A DNA stretch of 64,000 nt. Source: Chelydra serpentina (taxonomy: Eukaryota > Chordata > Testudines > Chelydridae). Made by a program: the position numbers and the translations under genes. Below the pieces are notes generated by a model, which was not told where the DNA came from, did not search any database, and was given only the letters and a program-made list of their open reading frames with translations. The DNA lies in NCBI GenBank assembly GCA_037349315.1, contig JBAIAC010000004.1:37017001-37081000 (forward strand), given 5' to 3'. Positions 25,801 through 40,800 of the stretch are shown here, in pieces. Position 1 is the stretch's first letter; each line of letters begins with the position of its first letter.

Positions 25801-28800
25801 GTCCAGGTTCCGTCGCGGATGCATTCCTGGGGCAGACCACCTGTTGTACACGTTCCTGCCTTTCCCCCTCATCCACAAGGTTCTGCTCAAGATCCTCGGG
25901 GAGAGAGCCGTGGAAGCTTCATGGTTAAACCCAGTAGAACTGTTGTGTTCTGAGCCCGTTAGGGAAGTTTTCCTGGAAGTAGGAAACCCTCCACCAGGAC
26001 CACCTACCTGGCCAAGTGGAAGAGATTCTCGATCTGGTGTTTTGCAGGGCCACACCCCTCCGATGCAGGCACCGATACTTCTCATCTTACACTGCCTGCT
26101 ACACTTAAAGAAGCAGGGCCTGTTGGTCTTGTCAGTAAGGGTTCACCTAGCTGCCATTTCGGCGTTCCACCCAGGAGTATCTGGCCGATCAGTCTTCGCC
26201 AACCGGATGGTCAGTTTCTTAAAGGTCTTGACAGATTATACCCAAAAGTTAGGCAGCCGATCCAGGCTTGGGACCTTAATCTGTTTCATTCAAGACTAAG
26301 AGGGGTCCCCCTTCGAGCCTCTAGCGACTTGCTCATTACTCTGTCTGTCATAGAAGGTGGCATTCCTGGTCGCAATACCATCAGCTAGGAGAGTGTCCGA
26401 GCTTAAGGCACTTAACTTCCGTGACCTCTGTGACATAAATGTAGCCTTACCTATGTACGCCGGCATGACTCCAGGGGGCTTCACAGCTGACCCAACGGGT
26501 ACCGCTAGGGGAAAAACCTTCTGACTGTGCAGGCAGTGCACGGACACCTACTTGGAATGGACAGGAACAACGCATCTCGAAGAACAACAGTTACAAGAAG
26601 GTAGGTAACCGTTTTTCCTCATGGCTCCTGTAAAAGAAATGTTTACTGAGTCAGAAATAACAGCCTAGAGAAACATACATATTGGGAATAAACTGGGAAA
26701 AAGTGTAGAAAATAAATTGTGATATGCTTTAACTTCAGATACACGCTGTGCACTTGAATTTCAAATAAGACCGATTAGTAAAACACTTGGTTAAAAAACA
26801 ACTCTTAACTGTTGAGTAGGAGACTTTGACTGTATTCAGAGGATGGTGTTAGTATGTGAGAAGCCTACGTTGTCTCTAGAAACTTAATAAAAATTAAACT
26901 GCAGTTTAATAGTAATCATTTAATGAGGTTAGAGATAATTAGAAAGTTTCATGGGCCATGAGAGTGCATAATTGCAAGGAATGAAAGCTAAATTAAATAT
27001 CTCAGCTAATTAGGAGCCTGTGTGTCAGCTGTAATTAAAACTGGCTTTCAGGATACCATTTACTTTTGAAATCAAATTATTTTGTTATAGAAAAATAAAT
27101 ATATTTAAATCAAGAAGAAAAAACTCTCTGCATCTTTGATCCATGTTAAAATAAAACCACCTTCCACAAGTAAAAAAATAAAATAAAAACCAGGAGATAT
27201 GCAAGAATGCTTTTCCTTTATAGTGAGGTTGGTATATCTTTTTTTTTTTTTCAGTCTGATTTAACTTGAAAGCAGTTTTATTGTTTCAGTGGATGGGGAG
27301 TGCTGCTTTGTATCTAATGTTACTAGAAGATGTTTTGGCTAGTTACACTTTGTAGATATGTCTTTAAAATCTGGACAAATCAGTAAGTGATTTTTAAAAT
27401 AATGAAAAATACTGTGGAAATATCCTTTATAATATGACAAAAGGCTTTTCATGAGGCTTTCAGAAATATATGGATTTTAAGATCTGAAGAGTCCTGTGTT
27501 TCCTGTGAGTTTTAGTTCAAACAGTCTAAGCAAATACTGTATGAAATATTTGTGGAGGCATTCTTTGTGAAATTAACCCCTCTGGCTGTTAATTTCTTTT
27601 GATGTATACCATGTATGTCCATGGAACCTACATTTGATTTGAAAATGTCTTTTGATCACATTTGTGAAACAAAATGCAATGCCACTAGGGGACAGCAGAA
27701 GCTAATTTTCATTTTTGAAGTTTTACTGTATGCGTTTTTCTTTCAAAAATGTAATTATACACATTGTGTGGCATGAAGAGGACATGTGAGTGAAAGAAAT
27801 CCCATACAAAGGTTACTTAACTGATAAGTACGATGGTAGGAAAAGGACTGTTTTACAGGAACTTTGATTTCATTTTCAAAAATAGTGGGGAAAAAAGACT
27901 GCTTTAGTTTTCCAGTTTATTCAGTGTGTGGACATGTTTCTGTGTTTGGTGCTTAGCACACTATTGCTACTAGCTGACTTTAAATAAATCCACTTCTCCC
28001 TTACCTCCTTTACCAAAAAAGCCTGTAAAACCCTTACCTAAGTCTGGCTTTTCTGCACCAAGAGTTGTTTTTAAGGCATTAAATGTGAAATGGAGGACAG
28101 AGTTGAATAATCCATTCTGTAGGGATTCTCATAGTTGCAGGGGTAAGTCTGGAGCCTCATGTTGCATGTGAACAAATAATGTAAAATATTTGTATGGGAC
28201 TTGATCCAGTGCCCCTTGAAGTCATTGGGAGTCTTTCTGTTGGCATCCGTGGGCTTTGGATACGTCTCAGAGAGAGATTTGGTGTTGATGTCAGTGGCTC
28301 TGGAGGAAGCCAACATGCTCTTTGGTGGATTTATTTGTGTGTGTGTGTACTGTATATCAAACTAATCTAACTATATATAGTCTGCCTTGGTTTTGTTCAC
28401 TCTGACTTGTTCCTGAAAATGTATCTTACATTAAAAATCATCCAAAATCACCATTGTCCATTCTCTATTGGACAAGACAATATGATAACAGTAATCAGCT
28501 TAGTCCCATTAATTAAAAAGTTTGGAGCTGCTGTTGCCATATGGTTGATGTGGATATAGTCCGCAGCATAATTGTTTTTAGGGAAAAATAATTGGATAAT
28601 AGTTTCAGGCGGTCATGAAATATATCCCTCTGGAGCATGGACACTGGGAAGCTGTGTAATTAAGCCCCTCCCCGTTGTAACATTTTCTGGCTAAACACTT
28701 AGTTTTGGATAACTTGGCAAAGTTTAATTTTTTTTCCCCAATGAGAGAAATAATTTTGCCTTCAATCGAGAGATGGGATGTGTTTCTTGGGATCTGAATA

Positions 28801-31800
28801 ACCTGCATAGTCAAATTGTTAAGCTGGCAGCTCCTTGTGTAATTAACTAACTATTAGGTTAAAAGCCTGTTTGAAGTGCTTTTATTGATCTACTGTAATG
28901 TTTAGTCCATATTTCATATTACAATGCAGTCTTCAATTCATTGTCCTAACTAAAAAAAAAAAAAAATAGCTGCCAGCGGAGGTCACAAGAAACGCACCTC
29001 ACCACTGCATATTTAACTCACAATTCATATTATTTAAACCTCTTTACAATTACATAGTGAAGCCTAGTTACAATTCTGACATTATCCTGCAGTTGCATCA
29101 ACGTGGACTATGTTTTCCATTAGAATATTTTTCTAATGATGTGGTATGAATGATATTCTAACACACTAAAATATAAACTTGGCTATGGTCATAATTACCC
29201 ACTGACACAATGCCACCCTGGAACACTATAATAAAGAATAAATAAACATATGTTCCAGTACAGTAGAATAGACACAGCCGCTGTGGGAAATAAATTGCTT
29301 ACTAGCTAGGCTGGAGGACCCAGTGAACTTTTATATTCAATTTATTGATAATGTTGGTGTAAGCTGTGGCATACTCTTGTCCATTTTTTTCTCCCGACTA
29401 AAGTGTGTCTGTTCATAACAAAGAAGACTCTACTGTATAAGTAAGTGAAGGGGGATTGTGATCTAGTGGCAGAAATGAAACCTGGTTGGATGATTCTCAT
29501 AACGGGGATGTTGATGTAAAAGGGTACTTCTATGCCTAGAAGAGAGGCAAGAGGATGTGATATGGTCTTAAAAAAAAAAAAAAAGACATGCCCTGTGCCA
29601 GAAAGCTACAACTTGACAAGTGTTTTCCAATAAAATTCTTTGGTTAATGATACAAGAACTAAACAACAAAGGAGAAGAGATTGTGAGCATCATGTGGAGA
29701 TCATCAGGACTGGATTAGAGTTGGAACAAATGTGTGGACCATATCTTGATGTACTTTAAAACACAGGGTGTATAGACCCATTGGAAAAGCCCCCTCATCT
29801 TCTCAATCTCAACTAGTGAGGAAGAAACTTTCCTCAGTGAGTGCCGGCAGCTGCATGACAGACTTAACAATTATCTATTTAGTTTAGGCGAGCAGCAGAC
29901 ACCACCAATTTGGTCGGCTTAATATACCCTTGCTACAGAAACACATTTTGAATCACTTGAAAGCTTAATATGTCTACGTTAAGATGAGGTATGATGTCAA
30001 GCTATCACGTGGTGCCATTATCATAGAAACGGGGGTAAGGAATGACACCATCAACTAGTTAAAATGCCTGCTTAGTTTAATGATTGTGTATTATTTCAAG
30101 ACATAAAATTACATTTCTTTATGGCCTCAGAGGATCACAATGATAATGTAAAGGGTAATACAAAATTGTATAATACATTTCAATACCATCTGTATAAATT
30201 TAATAACTCTGGTGACACTTCTAGTCAACATCATTATCATCTTGTTCAACGTGATATCTGAGTGAGTAGGTTACCACAGTCCCATTGTATTGGCAGCTCT
30301 GTGCAGGGAGGATTGTTCTGACTACAGATGCAGTTGATTGTACCAGTAGGGTTCACTGCACAAGCACAGAGAAGGTCTTGTGCAAACTCAGATGCCATTG
30401 GGCCCTTGAAAAATATGGGAAGTAGTTAATCATTCACATTTTTCCATCCATGTTGCAATGCTGATCGGATAACTGGTCTACCTATGTGTGAAGACATCCA
30501 AATCTTTGTTTGCCAAGATGCTATTTTGACATGCTCTTCAAAACTGTCCTCAGATGGTGGGAGTTTGCCCTGTGACTTGTCCTTTTTGATGGCTAGATTG
30601 AGGCACAAGCAATTCAGGTCTCTGTGGGTCTCCTTTTCTTTCTTGCTGTGATCATACAGCACCGCTACCAACTTCCTTACTGGAGAAATTGTGGTTTATC
30701 CATCATTCTGTCCCAATTTGGCAAGATCTCTGAAGCAGTAAGCTCCCTTTGGTACGGAGGAAAAAAAATCTGTTTAATGTTATCAAACCAAATAGGGATC
30801 ACACAGAGTAACAAAGAGCCGCAGTGGTGTTCTGCTGTCACAGTGCTTCTTACTAGTGGGCCTTCTTCAGGTGCTGGGATAGTCAAAGGCTGGAGTGACC
30901 TGTATGATATCATGACTTCCTCTACCCAAGGTGATCAGTGCTAGGGTTTCTGTCCACCTTCCCTCCGATGACTTGTTGACCTGAATGGTGAGGCTTATTA
31001 GGAAGATGGATGCATTTTATCATCTCCACTCTCTGCTAATGTAAAAACAGACAAGGATCTTATTCTTCTTGCAAACAATTACAGTAACAGTCCCATTTTG
31101 GAACTGGGCTATAGCTCAGACAGCTTGTCTTTTAAAATCTAAATCTTGATAGAGTAAAGTTACTTTAAAGCTCATCAAGATAGAACCCATTTAATTTTTT
31201 TTTAATATAAGTTCTGTATACCCATACAAGTTATCCTTACAATTCTCTTCCCCTTTATTGCAACAAGATGATGTCCTCATCACCACAGAACGTTGAGACC
31301 TGTGATAATAGCCATCAAAAATCAGTGAGCTTCCTCTTCTACCTTTATCTGTTTTAACTGCTAATCATATTTCATCAACATGGTTAAAAAACAGACTCAG
31401 AGGCTTTAAGCCAAGAAGGGACCATCATGATCATCTAGTTTGACCACCTGCCCATTTTAGGCCACAGAACCTCACCCACTCACTCCACTATCCACTGTAA
31501 TAGACTTCTAACCTCTGGATGAGTTACTGAAGTCCTCATGTCATGATTAAAAAACTTGCAGTTATAGAAAATCCACCATTTTACACTAGTTTAAACCTGC
31601 AAGTGACCTGTGCCCCTAGCTGCAGAGGAAAACTAGAATTCTTTTAAAAACTATATAACTGAACCATGCTACAGTGATGGACTGAGTAGGGCTGTAGAAT
31701 GGTTTCAAATTATGGCTAGAACATGGCTAGATAGAATCATGACACAACCATGTTGCAGCTAGGTCTTCTGACAACAGTGGTAGCTGTAGCAGTATGTGAG

Positions 31801-34800
31801 CTTTAAGAATAGGAAGTGGTACTGTATGGCTTGCGACAGTAAGAGGTGTATATACAACTTTTACCTATAGTTACTGGTACAGCTCTAGCTCAGGTTGGTA
31901 TTGACCATGGTATTACTATCTAACCGTGTGGCCCAGGTGAAAGGAGTTTGATCTCAGTCCAGTTCTCAGTGAACAGGGGTCCCTATCACGGACAGTGGCT
32001 CAACATTTGGCACTAACTGCGCCCCCTTGATGGTCCTAGCAGAAAAGTTAAAGACTGAGTGTGCCATGGGCAATAAATTATCCTCTCACACTCGGAGGTG
32101 TGGTTCCTCAGGCTCATGGTGTAGGAAAACAGAACTGCTTCTCCACAAGGTTCTGTTGGTGCATAGAGGACATCCTCTTTCATGAGCACCAAACTCTCTC
32201 TCAATTTAAAAGACAGTAGCCAATATGGGATCTTCCTGACTCAGCCATCCCCTTCTGCCCCCTGTTCAGAGACAGCTTCTTTCTCTGTCACGTTTCCAGT
32301 TACCATAGAACAGTACAGGATTAATGAAGTTCTATGTCACCTTGCTTCTCTGGCTGTTAGTTTCAAGACTTGGTTGATGACGAATAGATATTCAAGCAAG
32401 CAGACTCATCTCATCCAGAATGAGTAACAAAGTCACAAATGTATACAAAAGCTACATAGATCTGGTTTTTGAACACTTGCTGCAGCTAGAAGCAATTCCT
32501 GTTTTTAAAATAAAGATTAATGGTATCTTGTTGGGTACAAAGAAACTCATAAAATCACAATACTAAAGTGAGACTTACTCTGGGCTCTTCAGATAATCTC
32601 AAAATGATGTAAACATAAGCATTACTTACCAGTTGGTACACAGATCAAGTAAATTTATTTTATTTTATTAAGAATGCCCTAGGTTTTAGTTGAAAATTCC
32701 ATGTGCAAAGCAGCAATTTTGCAGGAGTGTTGCTTAACAAATACCTCCCTTGGTGAAACATTAATATTTGGTCTGGTGATCCAAAACAACTGTTTGGTTT
32801 TGGTAAGGCTGTACAGATTGGAAGCAGCAAGCAGAAGAGGACACTGTTTCCTTTCTTTAGAGAAGTACTAGTGGTGACCTGGAGGAGGCTTTTTAAAAAT
32901 TGGGGTTGACATTTTCTTTGCTGCTTAATGATGTATTTTTATTTTCTTATTTATCTACTTTAATGTCAGGAATGCTTTCCCCTGGCTTTGCTGGAGGACT
33001 TCGTAAGGATAGGTACTGTGATCATTTTTGCAGATCTTCAGCTACTGGTAGATAGGTACCCCCTTACCCCCCAAGTGTTGATTAAGTGTTGGAGTTAAAT
33101 AGGCATTAATGGGAAAATAGAGTTTTAAACAGTCTGACCAAATACCCTTTATTTTCTCAAACTGGGCCAGTTTTTAATCTCTTATGAGGTAATTTCAGTA
33201 GTTAGATATTTTCCATAGTGTCTTCTGAGGTCTAGAATACACAAATTTCTAGCAGAAAAAACAAGCAGAAAAAACTTTTCCTGAGAGAGAAACTTTCAGG
33301 TCACCGTTATACATCATAAAAAAAACAAAAAAAGCACAAGCTCCATTTTTGAATTTGCAGATGACCTTTTAAGCCTAGTGATGGTGCAGACCAGTAGTCT
33401 TCTATTAACGTTTGTTATTGTTTGAGGAGAAAATAGACTTGCTTTTCAAGAAAAGACTAGCTATATTTGTCTAAATAAAGCTCCTTTACTGTTGGCTTGT
33501 CTTCTCTGCAGCTAAACCACCATGAAAAATCTAAACAGATGCAAAATCTTCCAGATGGTGTTTCAAATCATTTAGTTTTCAGTTTACCCAAACCTTTGAC
33601 TCTTTTGTTTTCATATTTTGCAGTGAGGAGGCACAGCAGCAGTGCCTGCCTGTCTGTTTTTCAGTTACTTCACAGTTTTTGGGCTAGTTTAACTCCAACC
33701 TGCCATATAAGACAGGCTTTTCAAAAGCGAATAGAAATATTTTGTGTGTACCGAAACTTAATTAGGTGTAAAGAATCAAGGGAATTGCTCAAGTGAATGA
33801 TTAGAACGTAGCAATAGTTATCAGATCTTTCAATCCCTTTGAATGTGTCAAGTCCCCCGTTATTTTTTTAATTTTTAATATTGCTTTTTGCAGTATTTTT
33901 AATATTGCTTTTCTTCCTAGTAAAAACAAAACAAAAAAAACCAAATTTCACTTGAAGACCTTTCTTCATATTCTTGGCCTAACTTAATGTGATTTTCTTT
34001 TCTTAGGTTTAATACTATTTCCCTGCCTAAAGGCTCTATAAGATTTAATTTAAACTTTGAAATAATCATAATCTGTGGAGACCAAGTTTTAACGCTTGTT
34101 TTTAATAAAATTTCCAGTGTGTGCTTTTCACCTTCTATATATTTCTAGTTTCTGGAAAGGCAACTTATTCACTATACAGCATGTTTGTATTTGTAGCTTA
34201 AACATTAATATATACAAAAAACTGCATTAAAACATTACTCTTGCAAAGTCAAGAACTCAAAAGTTAGGAAATACCAGAATTAAGGTAGTTTGTGCAACTT
34301 TCTTATATCTTTGTCCCCTAGATTAAAGAGCCATCTACAATCAGAAATCTCTTCCCCATATAGATACTTGTAGACTGTGATCAAATCTCCTTTTAACCTT
34401 CTCTTGGATACATTTACTAGATTGACCTTCGTAAGTCTGTCACTATAAGGCATATTTTCCCCGATATGAAATAATTTGTATAGCTCTTTTTCTGTGTCCT
34501 TTCCAATTTTTGTTATACATATTTTGAAGTCAGGATGGCAGAACTGGGTAGTTTTCTAGTAATGTTCTCACCAATGCTGCTCCTACTTCATCATACAGCC
34601 AAGGAACATGTTCTCCCCTCTTAGCTACAACATTGCATTGGGAGTGCATGTTCAGTTGATGGATAAACATCTGAACTTGAGCCATGTGCTTTCTTCTGAG
34701 AAATGTGAGCGCTCCACATCCCGTCTTAAGATTCATTAATGATTTTCATATGATGCTCTTTTAGTGAGTCAGAGGATGTCCATTCATATCCACTTGGCCG

Positions 34801-37800
34801 CAAATTAAATGCTATCCTAGTAAAAGGTTTCCTTGAGTCCTCTTTATTCACTGTAGCACTCCTATCTTTTTGACTCTAAGCCAGTCAGATATCTGGATGA
34901 AAACAACAAGATTCTCAACTATCAGCGCCACTTCTAGATTAGAATTGAATGGCGCCCACTCCACAATATATTTATGTACCAGCTGCCTCTCTTCCACTCA
35001 GTGCCTACTTCTTTCGCCATCAGCTTTACTGCCTGATGCTCCATGGCTATTAGCCTGAGCCCACAAAGCTTCATTCCAGAGGCTGGCTCAGCCAGTTCTA
35101 CTCACCCCACCTCCATTCTCTAGCCAACATCAGACTCCCCCTTTCACCATTGTTGGAGTCCTTATAACTGATAATCCCACATATCACCTTTCCATATTCC
35201 AGTCGTCTTTTCCTATACATTTTCCCACTCAAAAGACAATCAGATCACACCCTCCCTTTTTCTACAGAGTCCCCTCGCCCCATATATCTCCTTTCCTTAA
35301 TTGCCCATCCTCTTTTGGGCTGTTTGGAGAATAGGGGGCCAGCGTATACCAGAGAATGAATCTGAGGAGAGGGGTCTTTGAAAGAGAGAGATACTGGGAA
35401 AATAATTAATAGAGGAGAGTGAATATGTTTGAGGAGAGACCAAATAGAGAAACGCAGTAGAGAATGTGATGGGGTGAGAGGAGGAATGAGGAACTGATGG
35501 GAGAGAGGAAGAGAAGTATATATGCAGATGATGAAGGGGAAAGAAGGGATAGATGTTGAAACAGAAGAAGTGGTAAGAGTGAGCTAGAGGTAGAGGGAAA
35601 ACTAGTGCACAGTATAGAAAAAATAGAGGGCAAACCAGCTACTCAACAATAGATGAAGAAATACTCCAATATAGAAGGAGAATAAAAATAAGGCAAAGAG
35701 GAATAAAGAAGAAAACACAGGATGGGTGATATAGGTGATAAATGTTTTGTGATAAATAGGTGATAACATGTTACATAGGTGATGCATGTTTTCATACACG
35801 TCAGTTGAGAAATATTATAATAAAGTAAAATTTTGAAAAGGACAGGAATGAATGGGCTGCTGCTGTTGGCAGCAATTTACTTATTGGCTTACGGTAGTTA
35901 ATTACTTAAAGACATTCCTGTGAGTAGCTCCACTTCTCTAGTGCTGCTTCATACAATGGCTTTGTTTTCCATCTTATTTGGCCATCACCCACTATTTTTC
36001 CTTGTTGATCCCCATTTACTAGCATTCATGGGATTCTGTCCCAGTTCAATACATTTCTGAAATAAACCTGTAATGGGTTGTCCTTACTGCCGTAGCGGCC
36101 CTTTGTGCCTAGAGGTGGTGTTGCAAGGGGTCCTAGTCTCTGGAGCTATCTAGTGGCCACTTCCTTGGCATCTGCGATGGCCTAACTCTCTGCATCTTCT
36201 ATGGTCTGGCCCTCCGGCTATCTCACATGAAAGTTCAGCCCCCTTCTGGGGTAACAAAAGGTCCAGTTAAGAGTCCAAACAAACAATTCTTCTATCCCTC
36301 TTGGGCTACACTGAAGCTCTCCATACCTTCTATGTTACTTCCTCCTGGCAGGCTTCCTTGAGCATCTCCCTCATCCCTGTAGGCCTTACCTCAGGGCTTC
36401 TCACACAGGAGCCTAACCTGCTGCTGCGGAGTTCCTCCTCTGCGTCTTACACTGCTTCCCTTCCCCAGAGACTAACACATTCACTTAGTGATTGCCCTGC
36501 TGCTTGTGGGGCCTATTTCAGGTCTTCTTCCACATGAGCCTACCCTGCTCCCTGTGGGTCTTTTCCAGTCTGGCTTTTTCAGGTCCTTCCCAGAGAGGGA
36601 ACTCCTCTGGCTCCTCTCTCTGGGGTCTCCTCACTCTTAGTTGAGCTCTGTTTAAGTGGTCTTTTCCTGATCCTCTCATGGCGGGGGTCACTATCTTAAG
36701 TTGCCATATCAGTATCTGCTGGGGGCTAGCTGGTAGGTGAGACAAGGGTGAGGCTGGCTTACCTTGTCACATACTGGCTGGTCCTTTAAGGCAATTGGAC
36801 TGACGTGTATTTAATGGGGGATCTTATACAGGGATTTTCCCAGTAATCTGCACCCTTGTTGCACTGTAGCTACTATGTTCAGTCTCTAAACTTGTTTTTC
36901 TTAGTAGAATTAAATATGTTTGTTTGTTTCAGTGAAGGTAGATTTGGAAAATACAGGTGCTAGTTGATCACTATATCTCTTTTAGTGGGATTTTTAAGCA
37001 CACTGTTTATTTACTACAGTGATAGTTATTTCTTTCTCCACCTACCCCCATCCCTCCAATTAGTTATAAGATAGGAAGCAACATAGGCTTACTCCAAGGA
37101 GGAAGCCAACAAGTAGGAGACATTAAGAATGAAGTGTAGGAGTTCTGAGCTTTCTGCCAAACATAAATCTGGGTAATTACCACATTGACTGCATCCCAAA
37201 CACATATTAAATATACTGAAGAGAGAATCCTAGACCCAGTTTTTGTACTGACAATCAATCTCTGCTTTTATTGTTTGGCATCTAATATCTTTCAGTTCAT
37301 TACTGTTTTCTTTCAATTATGCCTTGATGAATTGTCTAAATAGCCTTTTTTTGAGGGAGCAAATTAAAACTCCTATTTGGAAACAAGCTAGAGCAAGGGT
37401 CTTAATCCTTCCCCACCTATTAGTCTCTTTTGGAGCGCACACAAGTGCGATTCCGTCATGATCATGTCACAACTCTGGGGTTAACTGTATCTCTGTCCCC
37501 CGTATGGTTTCCTCAAGGGTGCCCCTTTAAGTCTCAAACTTTCACCATCACCTCTCTGTGGGCTGGGACCTGCATCCTTTTCTCTTCAGATCAGAGATTT
37601 AGGTTTCTTGCAGTTCCCTTTCAACTCACTGTGCTAATCCCAGCAGGTCTGATTTTAGTCCAGGGCCTGCAATTCTGCTGTCTCCCAAGGGCTATGACCG
37701 CATTTACCAGTGACCAGCCATCGTTCACAAAGCACAGTACTTTTGCTTAAGACAAAAGTAGTACAGAGAAAACATATATAAAACAACCAACAGTCTACAC

Positions 37801-40800
37801 ATGTGCTGAGCTTACCAGGTGTCACCCATCTTCCACATGGCGACTTTAGTAGGTTTCCAGGCCTTTCAGGCAGTTGTGAATTAATGTTATGAATGACCAA
37901 TGACTAAAAGCTGAAACAACTAACCAGATCCTATAACATTGTACGTTTTGATTAAATGGTTTAGCGTTGATAACCCAGAAATCACTCATGTGCAGAGGTA
38001 TGGCCTAGTGACATAAATCTGTGTCTGGAAGCCAGGCTCCCATGGATTCTGTCCCTAGTTTTACCACTAACTCCATCTGTGATGTTGGAAAATCATGTCT
38101 CCTGTCTGCCTGTGTTTTCCCATTGAAAAATGAGGATAGTTGCCTGCTACTTGGGGCTGTTGTGAGGTTCAAGGTTTGTTAAACTTGCTATATGTAATTC
38201 CTTTTGAGTAGTGTTTTTTTTTTAAAACCCTTTAATCAAAGATCCTTGCTTTTCTTTTTCTTCTTTTGATCAGGTACAAAGAAGGTGGTGAAGCTTTGTT
38301 AGTACTGCTTCCCTCTGAAGAAAAAGGCATGGTTCACCAACTGTCGCAGAGAAAAGTACCTGTCAATGAAATCAAGTAAGTTACCAAACCTTAGTGAGTG
38401 ATTTCAGTCCTCTTGACAGAGGTAGTATATGATGATTCTGTGACAGTCTTGCTTTATTAAGCTACCATTAAACAACATGTTTTACTTGCAGTTGGATAAA
38501 AAAAGGAGAGCTTGCATTTTCCATGTCTTTAAGTTGATTTCTGTGAATGATTCAGTGCATCAACATACATTTTCCTCATTACAACATCTGTTTTATACCT
38601 TTACCTATACAAACCATTTATGCCTGCTTGGAGCTTGCTGCCCAGCTATGCAGCCTTTGTCTAAAATTACAGTGAGTTGGTGTATGTATAATCTGGCAAT
38701 AGCTTTTGGCTACACTGCAGCTTTCTGCTACCCAGTTCTGACAAAGTGTGGAACTTAAAATGACGACTCAATAAAGCTCAGAAATCCTTGTAAATTAATA
38801 TGATCTTTATTCTCAAAAGAAAAGCACAGTTACTGATCACAACAATACTTTACCAGAGAAGTTAGTAAGTATATATAATTTTTTGCCCAGGATTTTTATC
38901 AAAGCTTTGTTGCCCAGACAGACTTAATCACTAATATTGAGACTGTCTGATTCTTGATAACAAGGTCCTCGTAGCAGGGCCTATCATTTATTGTACAGTG
39001 CTGCTTAAACAGATGGCATACAGTAATGTCATCTGGATCTAGAACCTCTTGAGTCAAATAGCGAAGTTTGTCAAAACACCATTTTCCCCCTACTAGTTGA
39101 AGCATATCTAACTGTGCTATTCAGAAGCCTGGGAGGTACAGATGCCTGGGAGTAGGAGGTGGGGAATAGAGGTAGATGGAAAAGGAACGCAATGCAAAGA
39201 CTAAATCATCAAATATTAATAGCTTGAATGAAAACAGAAAAGTAAAGCAGTTGTTAGGTGGCTGACACACTCTTCACTAGCCATAACGGAGACTGCTGTA
39301 ACAAAGCAGTTGTGGCTTATCTCATTAAGTCCAGATCTTGGGATGCTTTTAAGTCACTTAATCTCAATATTCTTTAGTTTTGCCCATCTATAAAATCGAT
39401 ATAATAGTGAAATACTTTACTGGTACCTCTCAGGGGTATTGGGTCTTATTTAAGCTTTGAAAAATGCTATCTTGAAATAAAATATTAGTACAATACATTA
39501 CATTTCCTTCTATGGTTCTGAGTTCATTCTCTACATTTTATAAATTGAAGTGTTTTAATATTAATTTTGGCTTTACCTTTAAAAAAACCTTTTTCCCTCT
39601 CAACCATCTGTTCTCTGGATAAAGTGTCTGAGTTCCCTGTTTGCCTTGCCTGCATTATTCATTTAAGGAGATTGATCTTCATGATTTTAGTTAAACCTTG
39701 TTCACAGTAGCGATAGCTTTATGCATTTTAAAATAATACAGATGGAATGAAAAAGTGCTCCTGGGACCTTAATATGGGCTTCTTAATACATTTTCTAAAG
39801 GTAAAATAATTTTCCTTTTTTTTTTTTTTTTTAAGAATCAATCCTGAAAAACTTGTAGATGTCCAAAAGAAGATGCAGGCTTTTTTAGCTCAAGATCAAG
39901 AGTTAAAGGAGAGGGCTCAAAGGGTAAGTTGTCTATAACACAGTCCTGTGAAGGCATGTTTGTTAAATAGAACTGTTACAATAACTGCCTTGCCAACTGT
40001 TGCTAAGGCAAATGTACTTGAAACTGCTAAATATGATCATTTTTAAATCTAAAAAATTAGATACCACTGGGAAATAATGATCTTGTTTTAGGATTTGTGA
40101 CAAGTATCTTAATCTTCTCTTTGTCATCCTCTTTTCCACAATGGAGATGGGATTACATACATTCTTCTTTAATTAACTGACAATTCCTTTTGATTGAAGG
40201 ACCATAGACATATTTCTAGTTCTTCCTGCTATGGCTTTTCTTCCGGGAGCTGATATAGAGCATGTTAAAAATGCTAATTGGTTATCAAAGTTTAAAACAA
40301 AAAAACACAACCTTGCTGAAACTGGCAAATATGACTGCTAAGCTTAAATAATTTGCCCAGAAAACTTAGTCTTCAAATCAGTATAATTTTGAAAAATATA
40401 AAAGTAACTTTATACCTCAAATGCCCACATTTTAAATCAAGGTTTTCATTGTCGCACCTCCGGGATGTACAGGGTAATCCATCCCTTCAGTGATGGAAAA
40501 TCCGTATGTCATGGCTATAAGGAGGACTGTGCCTTTGACCCCTTTAGTCCATCTATTTTAGGTATCTAAGGGACCCCTAACACCATAGCATCTGAGCATC
40601 TTGCAGTTTTTATGTACTTCTCCTCACGTCTCTCTGAGGCAGAGAAGTATTACCACCACCATTTTACAGGTAGGGAACTGAGGCACAGAGAGACTGTGAT
40701 TTGCCCAGGGTTGCACAGATTGTTTGTGGTGGAACAGGGAGTTGAACCTAGGTCTCCCTTAGGACCATTGGATTCCTTAGGAGACAGGCCTGGCTTCCTA

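Larger units (their letters stand above)
22218..26617 (+). mobile_element. DIRS-type tyrosine-recombinase retrotransposon, degenerate (about 4.4 kb)
   Basis: Order on the plus strand: left inverted repeat (22222-22275), gag-like ORF (22466-24367), reverse transcriptase (24815-25250), RNase H (about 25400-25790), tyrosine recombinase N-terminal part (about 26040-26300), right inverted repeat (26462-26521). It ends in acaacagttacaagaaggt, aggtaaccgttttt. Inverted rather than direct terminal repeats, and the RT-RH-YR order without integrase or protease, identify DIRS. Frameshifts and stops occur throughout; the recombinase is missing its catalytic C-terminus. The extreme left terminus found in the second copy (41835-41910) is missing here. 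Confidence 0.9.

Noticed and set aside
35406..35799. Hydrophobic, Ser/Leu/Phe-rich minus-strand ORFs resembling membrane segments
   Set aside because: A direct effect of the purine-rich plus strand; the amino-acid pattern follows base composition.
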